This document shows positions 1 through 13,800 of a stretch of 64,000 nt of DNA, in pieces (the first letter of the stretch is position 1; every line of letters starts with the position of its first letter). The translations under genes were made by a program, and so were the position numbers. The stretch is from positions 44,259,515 through 44,323,514 of the forward strand of contig OU015528.1 in NCBI GenBank assembly GCA_907165065.1, given 5' to 3'. The DNA comes from Caprimulgus europaeus (taxonomy: Eukaryota > Chordata > Aves > Caprimulgiformes > Caprimulgidae). The notes under the pieces were generated by a model. It was not told the DNA's origin, did no database searches, and saw nothing but the letters and a program-made list of their open reading frames with translations.

Positions 1-3000
1 ACATTCCAAGAACCAGGTTCTCATAATGCAAAAAAAACCCAGATCATTTTTATTTTTCTTTGCAACTCCAGTTTCTGATACTGCCACGAGACATAAATGA
101 AAACAGATCATTAATATTAAAATATACTACCACTACTACTCACCTGACTGGAATTCATACTAAGCACCTGAAAGCAGAAGTGAAGAATAAAGAAAAATCT
201 GGATGTTTGCTTGCTTACATATTAAAGATCCAATTGCATAAATTGCAGGGGGTTCACACTACTCATCTTTAGGCACCTAAAGCACTTAGGAGAAAGTTTC
301 ATACCTGTTCTGCAGTCAATTAACAGTTTACCACAGCTAGTAAGAAAATGCTTGGCTCCACCCTCTCTTCCTTCTTCACCATCAACCATGTAATTCGTGC
401 CCTCTCCCTTCCCTCCAGTACTTTCTAGATAGTAGTGGAAACCTATGCAGTTTACTGATGCAGCAAAAAAAATTCTGAAACAAGTGCTTAATTCAGCTCA
501 AACTGTAATGTTGCAATACAAAAACAATGACTGTGATGGGCTCCCTCCAAGGTAAATGTGGAAAGAGAGGTAGATCTGTATTAAGATCTTTGGATCACCC
601 TCTGAACCCGTTTCTCTCTAGTGATTATAGAGATGAGCATTTAAAAAAAATAAAAAGCTAAACTCAAATCAGTCCGGCACAATTAATATTTTAGATGTTA
701 ATAAATTATTTGCTGGAGAAAAAAAAAAAATAAAATAAAGAGGTTTCATCTACGCATTGCTAGAATCAGATGATTAAAAATACCACTAGTATTTTGTTAA
801 GATGCAGCTACAGGTGCAAACCACCGTTGACTATCCATTCATCCCCAAAATAACTTTTAACAATGACAAACAACTTATGACTTAAATCCTTCAGTTAATG
901 TCTACCTCTTCCACTACCAGAAATATTCACAAATGCCAGGAAACTAAAACTACTATTATGTAAGGCCAGAAAAAAAAAATACCCCTTTAAAGGAAGGAGA
1001 GGTTCAGAACACTTTAACAACACTCAACACTACATTTTATACACAAACTAAAACCAAACACATTTTAAAATGCAGTAACTAAGCTTACTACCAAAGCATA
1101 TCAAATTCATACCTTCAGAACTCGTAATCTGCTTCGTATTGCCCCCAAAATACTAAAATTGTATAATTCCAGAAAAGCATACCTACCAAGCAAACTCACT
1201 ACTATTCAACATTACACTGTTTCTCCTGTGCTTTCCAGAAAAAAAAAAAAAAGTATGCTTAATAACCGAAGGCCTTCTTCTGCCTCCATACATTTTAAAG
1301 CTATTTTTTTGGCTTATGGATCAAACATTGTGCTTTTGAGAATTATATTGAGATGTATCAGAAACATGCCACAATAAAACAACGAGGTTAACTACATTCC
1401 CTGATAAACAACTCAGAATTACAAGCAGTAAGTTTGAAAATACTGTTCCTTGTGCAAACGGGAACACTGTAAGCTGTTTATCTTCTTTAATCCTGAAGGT
1501 AAATAGCATAAGCTTTAAAATATTTTGCTTCTTTCCCATAACCTACTGAATCATATTGACAAAGGCAATGAAATACTATGGAGACTCCTAAACTTTTGGA
1601 ATTGCCTCTGAAATTGCTTTATCTGAGTGTTGTACAGGACATTATTCTCAAAAACACTCAGTGTAAATTTCAGTGATTTAAATCCAAACTGTAGCTTTGA
1701 TGAAGCCTAAGATCTCATCTTGTCTCTCCTGAGGTGATCACTTCTGAAGAAAAAAAACAAGGACCCTGCACAACTCCCCTACTGGGTCCCTTTAAAATAT
1801 GACCACTATAGTTATTAACTGGGTTGGGTTTTTTTTAAATTATTGTTGTCTATTCCAAAAAATTTTAACTCCTACCATAGCTCAATTTCAGCTTATGTAG
1901 TTCAAGTTTTAAATATTATTTTCAAGAAAAAAAATACTATTTTCAGCTTCCTTAGACTTCTTTCCTCCAACACTAACAATTTCCATACCAAAAATCCTAT
2001 TACTTCTCATAACTCCCACCTCAAAGATGTACCCATATTTAAAATTAAGAGTCATTCCCTTCTTATTCAGTTCCAAAAGAAGTTTCTGAGCTGCTGTTTT
2101 ACACATCATTTTTTAAAGACTTTAGCACAGCATATATGTTTGATATATTTAGCAGTTGAGGACCTCCTTTCCTCTCTGTACAACAGGAAGTTTCCCCTCC
2201 CAACTGCTCAGGATATTTAAAAAAAATAAATAATTACAAACTTGTTTTTCCATTGATTCTGCAGAAAGTGACTATTATTTACACGTAAAATCAAACGTAA
2301 AGTTGAACTCCAATGCCTATTATAAGCTTCATCAGTACCGTGACTTAATCATCAGATGGTCACAAGACACCTGCCAGTACGAAGGCAGTAGCGTAAGGAT
2401 GAGAGCAGCAGCCAGCAAAGGGGAAAACAACTACAGCTTTAAGCCATAGTGCCAAAGTTGTGCCAATTTAGACTGTTTGTGGAGCAACAAAGTTATTTAC
2501 AGGCAGCACCAGCCCAAGCTTAGTCTCCCACAGTCATACAGGAAGACTTAAGTTTTATATTTAGTTCAGAGCAAGCATAAATACAGCAAATTATGAAATA
2601 GTTTCACATTTTGCAAGCACTTAAACAATTTAGTAAGATATTTATGACAGAGCTTTAAGACTGAACAGTACTTAAGAACGAAAGAAGCCTCCTGTGTATG
2701 TAAATACTCTACTGTTTACGACAACCAGATCTTGAGGAAGAGAGAAAGAACAGAGGAACCTGCTCTGGCAATAAACTAAGGGCAGACTAAAAAAAAGGCT
2801 TTTAATTTGCCCCAGTTAGGCATATATATGACCACAACTTTTTTAGCCTACATAGTGTGTTTATGGATTCTACATTTAGAAACTTTGCTTACAGATATAC
2901 AGAAGACTCATGGAAATAAAATAAAATGTAATCCATTATTTCATAACTGATTCTCCTCCTCTTGTATATTATTAATGAATTATTAAGTATATTATTAATA

Positions 3001-6000
3001 TTTTTTTAAATAAAAGCTTTCCCTAAAACCCACATACTGAATGCAGATCAACACTTAATACTTGTTCTGCAGTATACATGAAAAACTATTCCAAAGCTTT
3101 ACAAAATAAATTCCCAAACTAAAAGCTAATATTAATATATTTTATCATATGCTTTATATATTTAGGTATTTATATGCTTATATTTTATTTATTTTAATTA
3201 CAAAATATCATTAATTTATTTTAAAAGTTAGCATAATGCAGTCAATCTTTTAAAGCCTAATATAAAATGCCATATCAAGTGAACAGTCAGGAAACTGCCA
3301 TTTTTCCAAGCATCCACCCTGTGCTCATGACCTGTTTTGCAGTCTCTATTGTTTTCCCAATTTTCTGTGAGCTACAAAAATGATCAGCAATTTTCACTTG
3401 CTCACTTCATTAGTGGCAAGGCCCAACAGCAAGCACTGCACAGGTTTCCCAGTGCTCCTTCATGAATGCGCTTGGACGATGAGGAGCCCTCATCACACGC
3501 AGTTATGTAACAACAGCTATTTATAGTTAACCACTTGATTCACATTATCTGCCAGGTTTTAAACCATTTCATACACAGACACTTGATCTATCATTTTAGT
3601 TTCTTAATCAAAATATGACATAATAGCCAAGCAAAAGGTTTCAGAGAAGCCTGTCTGCAACATCAAAAATATTATATCCCACAAAGTTTTTAATCTTATC
3701 AAGAGGTCCGTAAGTTAGTTTCACAAGATCAGTTTTCCATAAAATTACGCTGAACAATTATTTCCTCTGCTTAAACTCCCGTTCAGTCAATATCCATTAC
3801 TACGCATATTACTAACTTTTAAAACCACTGAAAGAAACCTTAAGTTGTGCTAAAATTACACAATTTCTCAATGTTCTGAGACATACTGAAAAACATCATC
3901 AGAAGAAAGCACCCTACCATTTTTTACAATTCTTACCATACAACTTCAGTGGCTGCTGTTTAACACCCTCAGGTTCTCTTCGGAAGCACTTCAGAGCATC
4001 ACATATGACTATCATCTGGTTTTACTTCTGAATATAGCAGTATTTGAACTGCTACATTCATTACTAGTAGTAATGAACATCAACTTCTTCTGACGATCTC
4101 CAAATGCTACCATTTTCTTCAGCATTTGTAACAAGCTAGTGGTTAGAATTTATTTTCCTCCCAAGACACACCCTGCTTTACTGTCATAGCCTGTGACAGC
4201 ATGGGTTTTCCTCATCACAGTCTTCAGCTTCCCTTATCAATCATATTCACTTAATTCAACTTCTTTACATTTTCGTGAACTGGCTTCTTTACTCCTATAG
4301 GCCACTAACTTTTCAACCCAAAAGGTTTTCTCTCAATTACAAGCCAAAGGGTTTGTTGATAAGTAATATTATTTGATAATTCCCCGTAACCCATATTTCC
4401 CAAAAATCATTATTTTAGTGAACACAAATTAGCACCCATTACTGTAAACCTAATTACATGTTACCCTTAATGACTGCTGTATAAAAACGTCTTGCACATA
4501 CCTGAACAAAACCTAAACAAATAAAGATACTTTCATATCAGTAAAGTAAGAGTAGGAAGTCAGAAAAACTTGGAGAGACGTTCCTGAAAGAAGACTGCGC
4601 AGGTTATGGCAGTTCACTGTGTAAGCGTATCAGTAGAGCTACGTGCCTGCAAAATGCCCTAATCCACTGAGCACAGAAGAGAAAGTCATGATCCTGCCAA
4701 CTTTAACACAAACTGAAAGCATGCAAGTATCCTTAGAGAAGCTGACAAAGTGCAAATGTTAAAAATCAGAGACTACCATGCAACTCTACCAAGCCTTGAG
4801 AACAGCAGCAGTTGGAGAAAGGCATACAAGTATGAGGTATATATTGTAATTAAATGAAATATGATTAGAGGGCACAGAGTAACATTCACTTATGCAAGAT
4901 ACCTAGCAAGTCCAACCTAAATGAAAGACAGGCAAGAACTGTAGCTAGGAGAGTAAATTAAAGATGCTGTTTCTTTGTTCTGGTATAATAACACAGCCCT
5001 ATTCATCATAATATATGCACATCTAGTTGTTTCAGAGAAGATAAAAAAAAAAAAGAGGAAAAAAGGTCATAATCAAAGCCTAGGATAAAACTGTTCTGCA
5101 GGTTACTGTATTTTCAAGGTATTACAAAAGTAAGAAAGTAGAAAATTGTCCTGAAATTCACAGAAGCCTTCGAATGCTTATTTAAAAATGTTATAAAGTT
5201 GGTATTTTCCCTTTTCTTAAAACCATTATGTTTAACTGTGCTCCACATGAAAAATTAAAATGTGATTTGACAGTTATTTCTTCTGCTTTTGCTGCATTTT
5301 TGATGATGTGACTCACACATTTTTTTTCTCTCTTTGTAACATTTGTGCTTATACATACTGCCTAATGATAGAAAAAAATCTATAATCCTTTAAAAACAGG
5401 CACTAGATCACAAAAGCCCAAATATGCCAGTAAAGCACAGTGCTATTATTACTTCCAGCGTCAGTGTGTCTATGGTATTTTATAATACTGTAAGGTTACT
5501 GTTTTCCATATAACCCGATCACGGAACTGAAGGTGAACTCTTTTTTTTTTTTCTTTTTATGTTCTTCTGCTCCAAGTTAGCAACTAGCTCAAGTTTTGGT
5601 TTTGTTTATTCCTTGCGACTATCAACATCAGTGGCTAAATGCTTGAGGTTTAAACCACTGTTTTTAGATGTACTAATTAGCCAGACGTTCTGAACTCTGG
5701 AGTTGACATCCCGCTAAAAAGAGTCCAGGTAAACAAGAACTCTGGAAGAACTGCCAATCCATCAAGTTAATTAAATGTGTGCATGTATGGATTTGTACTG
5801 GATACAGAATTGTAACTACTTATTTGGCTAAACAGGCACTAACTCTCACTCTTCAGAGAAACTGCTGTCAAAAGTACATCACAACTCGTCACAAAATACA
5901 CAGGAAAATTAAAGCATCATTAATGGGCACTTCTGTAAATCTGATATTTCTGGAGGAAGCAATATCTGTTCTTCCCTGCTTAATGGGGAAAAATGTTACT

Positions 6001-8700
6001 AGGCCCCAAAAAGTATACACTGCAGAACAGAAAACATTTGTAAAGCTTTTTTTAAAAACTCTACTCTTAAGATTTCTTAAAATTTTTTTGTAAGTTAAGT
6101 CAAAAATATTGTCTAGTGATCAAAATTAAATTTAAATATAAAATGCTTTTACCTCTAAAATCCAAGTAATATAGTCTCTACATCAGCATGTGAACAAACA
6201 CACAAAAAAAATTCCAGTTCTTACACTCAGAAGGGAAGTCATTGCTACAATTATGTGCACTGCAAAAAAGCCAATGATCACAAGTGACACACTGGTTTAG
6301 TTTGTTCTTTAGATGTGAAGCATAATTGTTGAGCAAACATTTGGCATTTTAAAAGCATTTTTTACATGATAAAGTTATGAAAGCATTTTGTATCAAATCC
6401 TGAAGTGCCACTGACTGCAGTTGTGTCCAAGTGCCTCAGTAAATTTATATTCAGAGCTTGCTGTAAAAATAAAAAAACAAGCATTAAAAAGCATGCAGCT
6501 AAGAACTTAAGATACCCAAAACTTAAGAATTGTAAGCAACATTTAATGAGTTTACAAAAGATGAGTTTATGATAGAAAAGCTTTATGATTATTGAGCTTG
6601 ATTTTTAGACATGATCTTGCCCAGTTTCACATTGAAACAGATTACGCATTCAATAAGGACACAACTAGTATATACACCTTTTTAAAAAAACAGCTGAATA
6701 GCTTTCTTGGCCAACAAATAAAAGCTGATCAGTACATGAAATATCAACAGCTTCCATTAAATGTGAAGAGGGTCAAGAGCAAATTCCTGGAAAGGTTTTA
6801 ACGCAGATTGTTCATTGAATCAAGTTTCCAACAATCCTCTCCTGATTGCACTTGTTAGGTGCAACTACTGAAATACACTGTACTGAAGAAAAACTTATTA
6901 AGACTAGTGAAATATTCCTTTTTTTTTCCTACTAGCAGCAGCTAGTCATTTAAGACATTAGAAGACTTTGTATGCTCGTAAGCCATTAAAAAAAAATTCT
7001 GCATAGTTTTACTGTAAGAGCCCCACACTGTAACAGTAACACAGGCATACAGAACATCTTAACAACCATGTCATAAGCTGTATCCTATCTTCACACTACA
7101 GCGTTAAGCACAAATTGACGCCAGAGCCATTCAAGGGAAAAACACAACCCTGTTTGGGTTCTCAGTTATTCTCAATTTAATTATATTTGGAATTATAAAT
7201 CAAGTATTTCACTACGCATTAGTGGCATTTTACTTATTAAAAATATGAATTAATGTACTACATCCTCAGCCAAGCTTAAAATAAATGACTCGCCACTTTC
7301 AAACTATAATTTGCTTCAGACAACACAGGTTACAATTTGCAAACTCTTCGGAATGGATGTAGGCAGACCTCACCTACTGATTTGTGTAGAGCTCCATCCC
7401 GGGTAAACACAGGGCTATACTACACAATATGCAAATACAAGGTATGAACTTCACTGTGTTATCCTTACTAAAGATTTTTGTAAGCCAGACACATTCTTGT
7501 CAAAACAGTATTTAAATAACGCCATCAAAAAATACGCTTTCATGTTTCAAATTTAATTGGCCCTTTTAATGCCAAGTTAACATTATAATGGTTTCTCTAT
7601 GTTGAAGTAAATTCAGTTTGTTCTTTGAAGTACAGATAATTTTTAATAAATTTTTTCACATTTCAAACATATGATTTCATGTTTTCCTATCTGTTACTTT
7701 AGTGTTAATTATTCAAAACAAGTCTCTCTCACATCACTTACCGGAGTACAGATATAAACAACAAGAGCTGCATACAAGGACACAGAATTCCTACCACCAA
7801 GCAATAGAGCAATTTATTTAAGATCTTAAGCACACCAAATACCAGATCATCTACTTCACTTTTAGTCAATTCTAATAAAAAAACCAAACCTGAATTTGGT
7901 ACTAAGTCTAATTTCATAAATGTTTCTTCTGCCCCACATCTTCTGAGTACTTAACCTTTGGTCATCTAGTTTCCAGTTCAATTCAAAAAGGAGGAAGGAG
8001 GGTAAATGGAAGAATGTAAAATCAGGCTTCCTCCCCTCAGATCTATGCCATGACAGCTACAAGAAAGTTCCTACTGATCTTCTATTGATATACCTCAGGC
8101 CTGTTTCCCTCACGACACCCATAATACTGTAAACCACCATTAGCAAAGCGCCAAAGATGGCAATGAGTTTAAAATGACTCCAGCTACCAAAATTGTTGCA
8201 GAAGAGACAAAGGGGATCAAGGTCAGCATTCTTCTAACGCAGCAGCTAATCCACTCCTATTAACATGGTATTGGAACTGGTGGGCGCAGTAAATTTCCAT
8301 GAAAGAGAAAATATACCTAATGCCACCTAACGTCCCTCGTCTTTGCGAGAGAAGAACCATTTTGCTCTCACTGGACACAAGCCATTACATATACGAGAGA
8401 GGAAGGGGAGGGAGAAGAGGAGTTCACAGAAGTTCATGGTCAGCAAATGTTCACATATCCTGTCATCTACGAACTCAAGGCTCAGGGCACAAAAACTCTT
8501 ATGCCACGCACAGAAACCTATATATTTTGGGTGTGCGCGTGGGGGGTGGGGAGGGGGAACCTGCCATAGGAGCGAATGTGTCATACGTGCGGAGGCTGCG
8601 AGAAGAGCTGTCAGGGGAAAGCAGCCCCATCTGAAGGGAAGGAGGCAGCGAGGAAAACATAGGATCCCAAAAAACCCCGCGGTGCTCAAAGGCTGCAAGC
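1..8700 (-). other. AT-rich non-coding DNA, inferred CDK17 intron 1
   Basis: No exon-like segment with a known protein match is visible on either strand; every open frame here is short, unrelated to any family I know, and lacks paired splice sites. The stretch is AT-rich with many A and T runs and a very AT-rich patch at about 3,120-3,235. It lies directly downstream, on the minus strand, of the splice donor in the CpG island at 9 kb. Together with the conserved head-to-head order CDK17-CFAP54 in vertebrates, this makes it the likely first intron of CDK17. I saw no match to the conserved start of CDK17 coding exon 2 on the minus strand. The assignment rests on gene order and is an inference. 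Confidence 0.45.
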
Positions 8701-9080
8701 CTCAGATCATCTCTCAGGCCCGGCTTCCCTCGGCTCCCCCGCAGATGGGCTCAGCCCCCCCGGCCCCCGCGGAGCCGCTCCCAGCCGCCAACGGGCAGCG
8801 GAAATCCCCCACGGCCCTCCCCGGCCCGGCCCAGCCCTGCCCGGGGGTGCAGCGCGGCCCTGCCGGCCCCGGCCGCTGAGGGCTGCCCGAGCAGCCCCTC
8901 AACCCTCCCGCGGGGCGTCCCCCGCCCCAGCTCCCATCACCTTCCTCCGGGGCCGCGTTTTCACCCCACCCATCCCCCGCGACGTCCCACGCACACGCAG
9001 GCCGAGGGCCCCCGCGGGCCGGGCCCCAACGCCCCGAGCCGGACCCGCACCCCGGGAGACAATGCGCAGCCACAACTCAC

Positions 9081-9600
9081 CAGCAGCGCCGGAGCTCCGT
9101 GGGTCCGGGGGCGGTTCCTCTCCCCTTCCTCCTTCCCCTCTCCTCCTCCGCCCCGGAGCGGTATCCGGCCGCTGGGAGCCGAGCTCCCCCGTCCCCTCGC
9201 TGCCCCGACAGCCGCCGCCGCCTCCGCCGGGTTGTCGGCCGCGCTCCCTCCCCGAAGAAAGTCACTTTATTCCCCGCTCCAACATGGCTGCTCCCCCCGC
9301 CGCCGCAGCCTTCGTCTTGCCGCGGCTCCTTGCCGCCGCTGCCGGAGAGCGGCCGCAGGCCGTGCTCGGGAGCCGCCCGGCCGGCCGCTGGCAGTGCCGA
9401 GAACGGCCCGGGTGGCCTCGAGTCAGCCAGGCCAGGACGCAGGGGTGCGTCGGGAAGGGGCCAGCCGAGCCGGGCTGCGCGTCACCGCTGCGGGCTGACG
9501 CCTCCGCCCGCTCGCAGCGCGGAGGCTCGCACTGAGACAGCCCCGCCAGCAGCCGGAGCGCAGGCGGGGCGGCGAGGGAGGCCCGGGCGCCGGCGACACC
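9081..9600 (-). other. CDK17: Candidate non-coding first exon of CDK17
   Basis: Read on the minus strand, the sequence ends CTGCTG followed by GTGAGTTG, a near-ideal vertebrate donor with the exon's last base at 9081. The 5' end is not visible and 9600 is only a placeholder inside the CpG island. Long open frames cross it on both strands, but these are by-products of GC richness. CDK17 usually has an untranslated first exon with the start codon in exon 2, which fits the lack of a credible protein here. The gene name comes from synteny alone, so it could be another transcript. Confidence 0.4.
9281..9291 (+). promoter_or_regulatory. YY1-like site in CpG island
   Basis: AACATGGCTGC fits the YY1 consensus AANATGGCNGC. 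Such sites are common just downstream of start sites in TATA-less CpG-island promoters. The match is on the plus strand, opposite to the inferred CDK17 direction. Confidence 0.35.
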
Positions 9601-10573
9601 TAGCGGCGGCGGCCTCGATGCCGGCTGAGCCGGGAGCGGGGCGACTCGGCGGGGCCGTGGAGGGGGGCTGAGGGCGGAGCGCGGGTCCCGCGCCGCGGGG
9701 AATGCCCCGGGCGGTGGAGGGGGGGTGCTCCCGCCGCAGCCCTGCCCTGGGCCCCTTCACCGCGGCGGAGCGCCCGGCCAAGGCGAACCGAGGGGGCGCT
9801 GCTGCTGCTGCTCCCTCCTCACCCGGCTCTGCGCAGCCTCCTCCCGCGGGAGGAAGCGGATCTCCCCAGCAGACGCTGGTGAGGGCCGGGAGTTTGCGCC
9901 CGCCGCTGGCCGTCAGAGGGGTATCCCCGAGCGGTTTCGGGGAGGGCACTGTGGGAAGGGGCGTTTGGTCCCTTCATGTTTTCCGATTCCTCGAAGTGTT
10001 TACCCGTGGATTTGCGGGGTGATTTAGCTGGTTTCTGAGGTATCAGGCATCCCTCCCCTGCTCCCCCCCCCCGCTGCTGATAGTTCAGTAACTGCAGCTG
10101 AGGGAAGCCATGAGGCTTTAAGATCGATTTCTGACTCAACGTTTCCATATATATTCCTGTGGTATTTTCTTTCCTTTGTCCCTATATTCACGGTCACCAT
10201 ACCATCCCTCTTGTCTTCTTTGTGATCACTGCCAACGCCAACCTTGTTTCCTTCCTATCTGTGGAATTTTTTTCCCCTCAAAGTGATTTAGTCTTCGTTC
10301 CCTCACTTCTCAGGCCTTTTCACCCCTAAATTCTTTAGGCTTTGCTGAACAAAAGCTGAAAGCCAAATGGTACTCTTGTGACCCAGTTCTTCTGCGCTAT
10401 TGTTTTCATGTTTCCACTACACAAAGAACAAAATATAACAGGAAGGCCAAATCTTAAGTGATTTTCATGGCACGGGTTTGAACTTTGAGTACCAGGTCAT
10501 AGATACACTTGAAGGCAGAATTTGGCAAATTTTTTTTTTCCTTTTGGACATAGGCTGAACCTTGCTGTGTGCC

Positions 10574-10590
10574 CGCTCGCTCGCTCGCTC
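10574..10590. repeat. (CGCT)4 microsatellite
   Basis: Four perfect CGCT units plus one base, just outside the CpG island. Confidence 0.85.
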
Positions 10591-10727
10591 TTTGTTGCCT
10601 GAAGTTCAGTTTCACAACCACAGGGCCTTTCTCAAAATGGGTTTCCCATTGTGCAGATTGGGGTTACTGCCCAACTATGCCAGGCCACGTCACAGGCTCC
10701 TTAAGAGGAACTAACTCACAGGTCTTT

Positions 10728-10751
10728 GGAGTCTTTGCTGGAGTCTTTGCT
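10728..10751. repeat. 12-bp unit twice in tandem
   Basis: GGAGTCTTTGCT occurs twice back to back without a mismatch. It is a small local duplication with no evident function. Confidence 0.8.
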
Positions 10752-10855
10752 TTGCCACGCTCCTGGATACACTGGGGGAAGCCAAAGCTCCATTGCTCTG
10801 CAGGCAGGTCTGTGCTATGCAGTGTCTAGGTGGAGACCAGAGTGCATTTTAATTT

Positions 10856-10873
10856 GCAGCAGCAGCAGCAGCA
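10856..10873. repeat. (GCA)6 trinucleotide repeat
   Basis: Six perfect GCA units. Open frames crossing it give short Gln, Ala or Ser runs, but there is no support for a coding exon here. Confidence 0.85.
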
Positions 10874-13800
10874 TGCTCCTCATCTTGAGGAACTCCATGT
10901 GCAGCTTCTTCTAGACAATCCTCCACAGAAGGGCCAAGTGGGAGCTGCTTTGCAGAAGCAGTGCCAGCTGACAATTCCCTTGCTTGCAGCTCCGTTGCAG
11001 CCTTCCAGCAGCACAAGTGAACCAGAACACAGACAAATACGTTTCTCAATAAACAAAAGTCACTTGCTCTTGCCTAAAAAAGGAGTGCAAGCATGAAACC
11101 ACTTCTTACATGCACAGAAACTGACTTGACTTGTGCTGATGTAGATTTCTGCTGAAAACAGTTTAGGATAAAAAGCAGTAAATATGACTCAGAAACAAAC
11201 TTGCTGTTTATGGAAACAAGACATGATTACTGATGTATTTTTTTAATGTTTTCAAGATGTAGGATGATAGCTACCTTAGCTTTGCAAAACTTGTGGGATT
11301 TTTAATAACACAGAAAAAGCAGACATTCAAGCTTTGAACTTCCTGGTAATGCAAAGATAGCCCTTACAGATCTCCTTTAAAGCTCAGGCCATACCAGTTC
11401 ATGCGAGACCTACCAGTTCTCCTGATCTTTGAATGCTAACAGGATGATCTGTGTTTTGTTTTATCTTATTCAATTTGAAGGCTATTTTGGGTACGTAATA
11501 TCATTATAAATGATTGTGTGCAAGTTTGTCATTATCTACATGATCTGTAAAACAAGTTCTTGAGACAGCGCAGTAGTGAGTGCATTTATTGCAGCACGTC
11601 CAAGTAAATTATGTTTCATAAATGAAGTACGTGGAGAAGGTGGGTTGGAAGTTTATGAAGCTTTGTTTTTGTTTTCAAGTGTTAAAATATCAGTAAAGTG
11701 TTTTACTTTATACATATTCATGTCTGCCATTGATACTTCTGTTATGACAGGAAAAGTAATTGTGACAAATGAAGAAACTAAAAAATGAGTAATTAGGATG
11801 AGTCACCCAAGAAGTAAGGGGTCAGCACTGATTGCAGTGCAATGAAAATATTTTAAGGTTTTCCACTTGTAATGGGCTGAATAATGAGTTGTGAACAGGG
11901 AAGAATCTGTAATGGTATATAACACTTTATATCCATTTGGCCTTTGTATCTACCACTACCTGGTTCACTCAGAGAAAGATTTTCACATCTGTGAAAAAGA
12001 CAGTATGGAAGCTAGATGGAGTGGCAGACATAAGTTTGAAACATAGGCACTGATTTTGATTAATTTATCCTATGAATCTGGTTTTATAACTATAGCTATT
12101 GATTTGTTTTATTATTTAGTGGAATATGTGGCAATCAATCATATTTCCATCTAGCTAACCATGATTATTAATATTTTAAACTAGTTTTAAGATGGATTGG
12201 CTGTTGAGTGCAATAGGTCTGCTCTCTAAACCAGTGAGAACAGAGTACGCCCAGGTTATATGGAATGAATTATTGCCACTGGACAATCTGATGAAATCTA
12301 CATCAGCTATTAGAATATAAATCCAGCCACAGGAATACAGTACTGTCAAGGGATCAAGATTTCCTGCTTTGAATATGAATACACTGGCTTGGCCTCTGAA
12401 TTTATTGAACAGAAGGACATAGCTATTTTGTGACAGTGAAAGTATAGGAGTTAAATCAGTGAAGTTCACATAATGGTAGATGGAAACTTTGCAGAAACTG
12501 ATGTATGTATTTTTAACAGAATGTATGCAGAAAGCAGTTGCTTTTCTGCCAGGAGCCAAGTTGAGGAATCTGCCTTGCAGCAGCAGGAGTCAGCAATCTC
12601 ACAACCAGCCAGCAGTGGGAAAGCATTGTGCTCAACTTCAAGGGAAGTGTTCATTTGCAAGGGAAAGACTGAAAGTCTTGGCAGGTAACTAAAAGGGAGA
12701 ACTATTTTCAAATAGAATATTTTGTTCTGAAATGCAATTCATTTTTTCTGTTGGATGCCAGAGATTTCTGAAGAATGCAATATCCTCTAACTAGTTGTAT
12801 CTGTGCTCTGAGAGAAGAAACAGTGCTATTGTTCTGCTCACGGCACAAGCTATTTATATATTAGTCTGTGTAGCACTCCTTTCTGTAATAATCATCTTCC
12901 ACCTACGCAAAAGTCCAGTCCATTTGAAATAATCAAATTAAGATAGTTTCTTGCTTTTTTATACCAAGCTGATATACATATAAAGTATTTTCCAGGTTAC
13001 TTGGATTTAGTTTAAAGTAATACTTTTGCAGGCCTCGAAGCTAAAAAAAAATAAATTTCTAACGTCACTGGAAGACCCTTCCTCTTTGAATAAATGGAAA
13101 CAGGAAGTAGCAACAAGAAGGTGGTCACCCTTGCAAGAAACAAAAGGTGATATAATTCTGCTAACAAGAACTGTAGGCATTTCTACCATGATCTGAGTAA
13201 GTTATAACAGGTCATTGACTTAGTTGCACTGTATATTTCAGACAGAAACAGGAAAAGCTACTATTTGTTCTTGTAAACCCTACTAGTTTGGCAAGCAGAA
13301 AAGAGTTCCCAAAGTGCAAGTAGTGGGGTGTTTGTTATCTGCACTTGAGATTTGAATTTGTGTAGCTATCCTGGTGTTTGGAGACTGATCAACTGGTGGA
13401 GTAATTACCATTACTGGAAGGTCGGTGTCATCCTGTGTTTATCCCTTATTTTTATCTTTATTTTGTCATTTTATAGCATATAAATATTTATGATATATGA
13501 CATGACATATACATATGACATACCATTGTCCACTCTTTTTCCTATTCCTTTATGTCGCTTACCCTTTCAGTTCCCATATGTAACTTCACAACATCCTAAC
13601 AAAATGCTACTTAAACATTATTTCTCATTTCCTTATACATTGTATCACTAATTTTTTAAGATTATTTATTATTCAGGTAGATATTAATTTATGTCTTTCA
13701 AATATCTGACTTGATGCTTTTATTTATATCCAGCATTTCTGGGACTTGGGCATAGAAAGAATCTACCAGTTGTGCCTATTTTTGGGATATGGGGCATTGT

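Larger units (their letters stand above)
8700..9950. promoter_or_regulatory. CpG island, inferred CDK17 promoter
   Basis: Very GC- and CpG-rich sequence of about 1.25 kb stands out sharply from the AT-rich flanks. It contains GC-box-like runs, a YY1-type motif at 9281-9291, an AGGGGGCGCT string at 9791-9800, and no evident TATA box. A strong splice donor is read on the minus strand at 9080/9081, so transcription leftwards is expected. The nearest gene to the right, CFAP54, starts 24 kb away on the plus strand. In vertebrates the neighbour on that side is CDK17, a PCTAIRE-type cyclin-dependent kinase with a non-coding first exon, transcribed away from CFAP54. CpG-island promoters often fire in both directions, so a divergent plus-strand transcript is possible. 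Confidence 0.7.

Noticed and set aside
1843-2220. 125-codon open frame in the left flank
   Set aside because: AT-rich composition, no known domain, no splice or start context, lies in inferred intron.
5779-6093. 104-codon open frame
   Set aside because: No recognisable domain or splice context, and it lies within the inferred CDK17 intron; best read as chance.
8529-8559. G-rich run upstream of the CpG island as a G-quadruplex
   Set aside because: Only three clearly separated G tracts are present, so a classic four-tract motif is not met.
9099-9671. 190-codon frame (and overlapping frames on both strands) in the 9-kb CpG island
   Set aside because: Low-complexity Arg/Pro/Ala text produced by GC richness; several mutually overlapping frames and no homologue.
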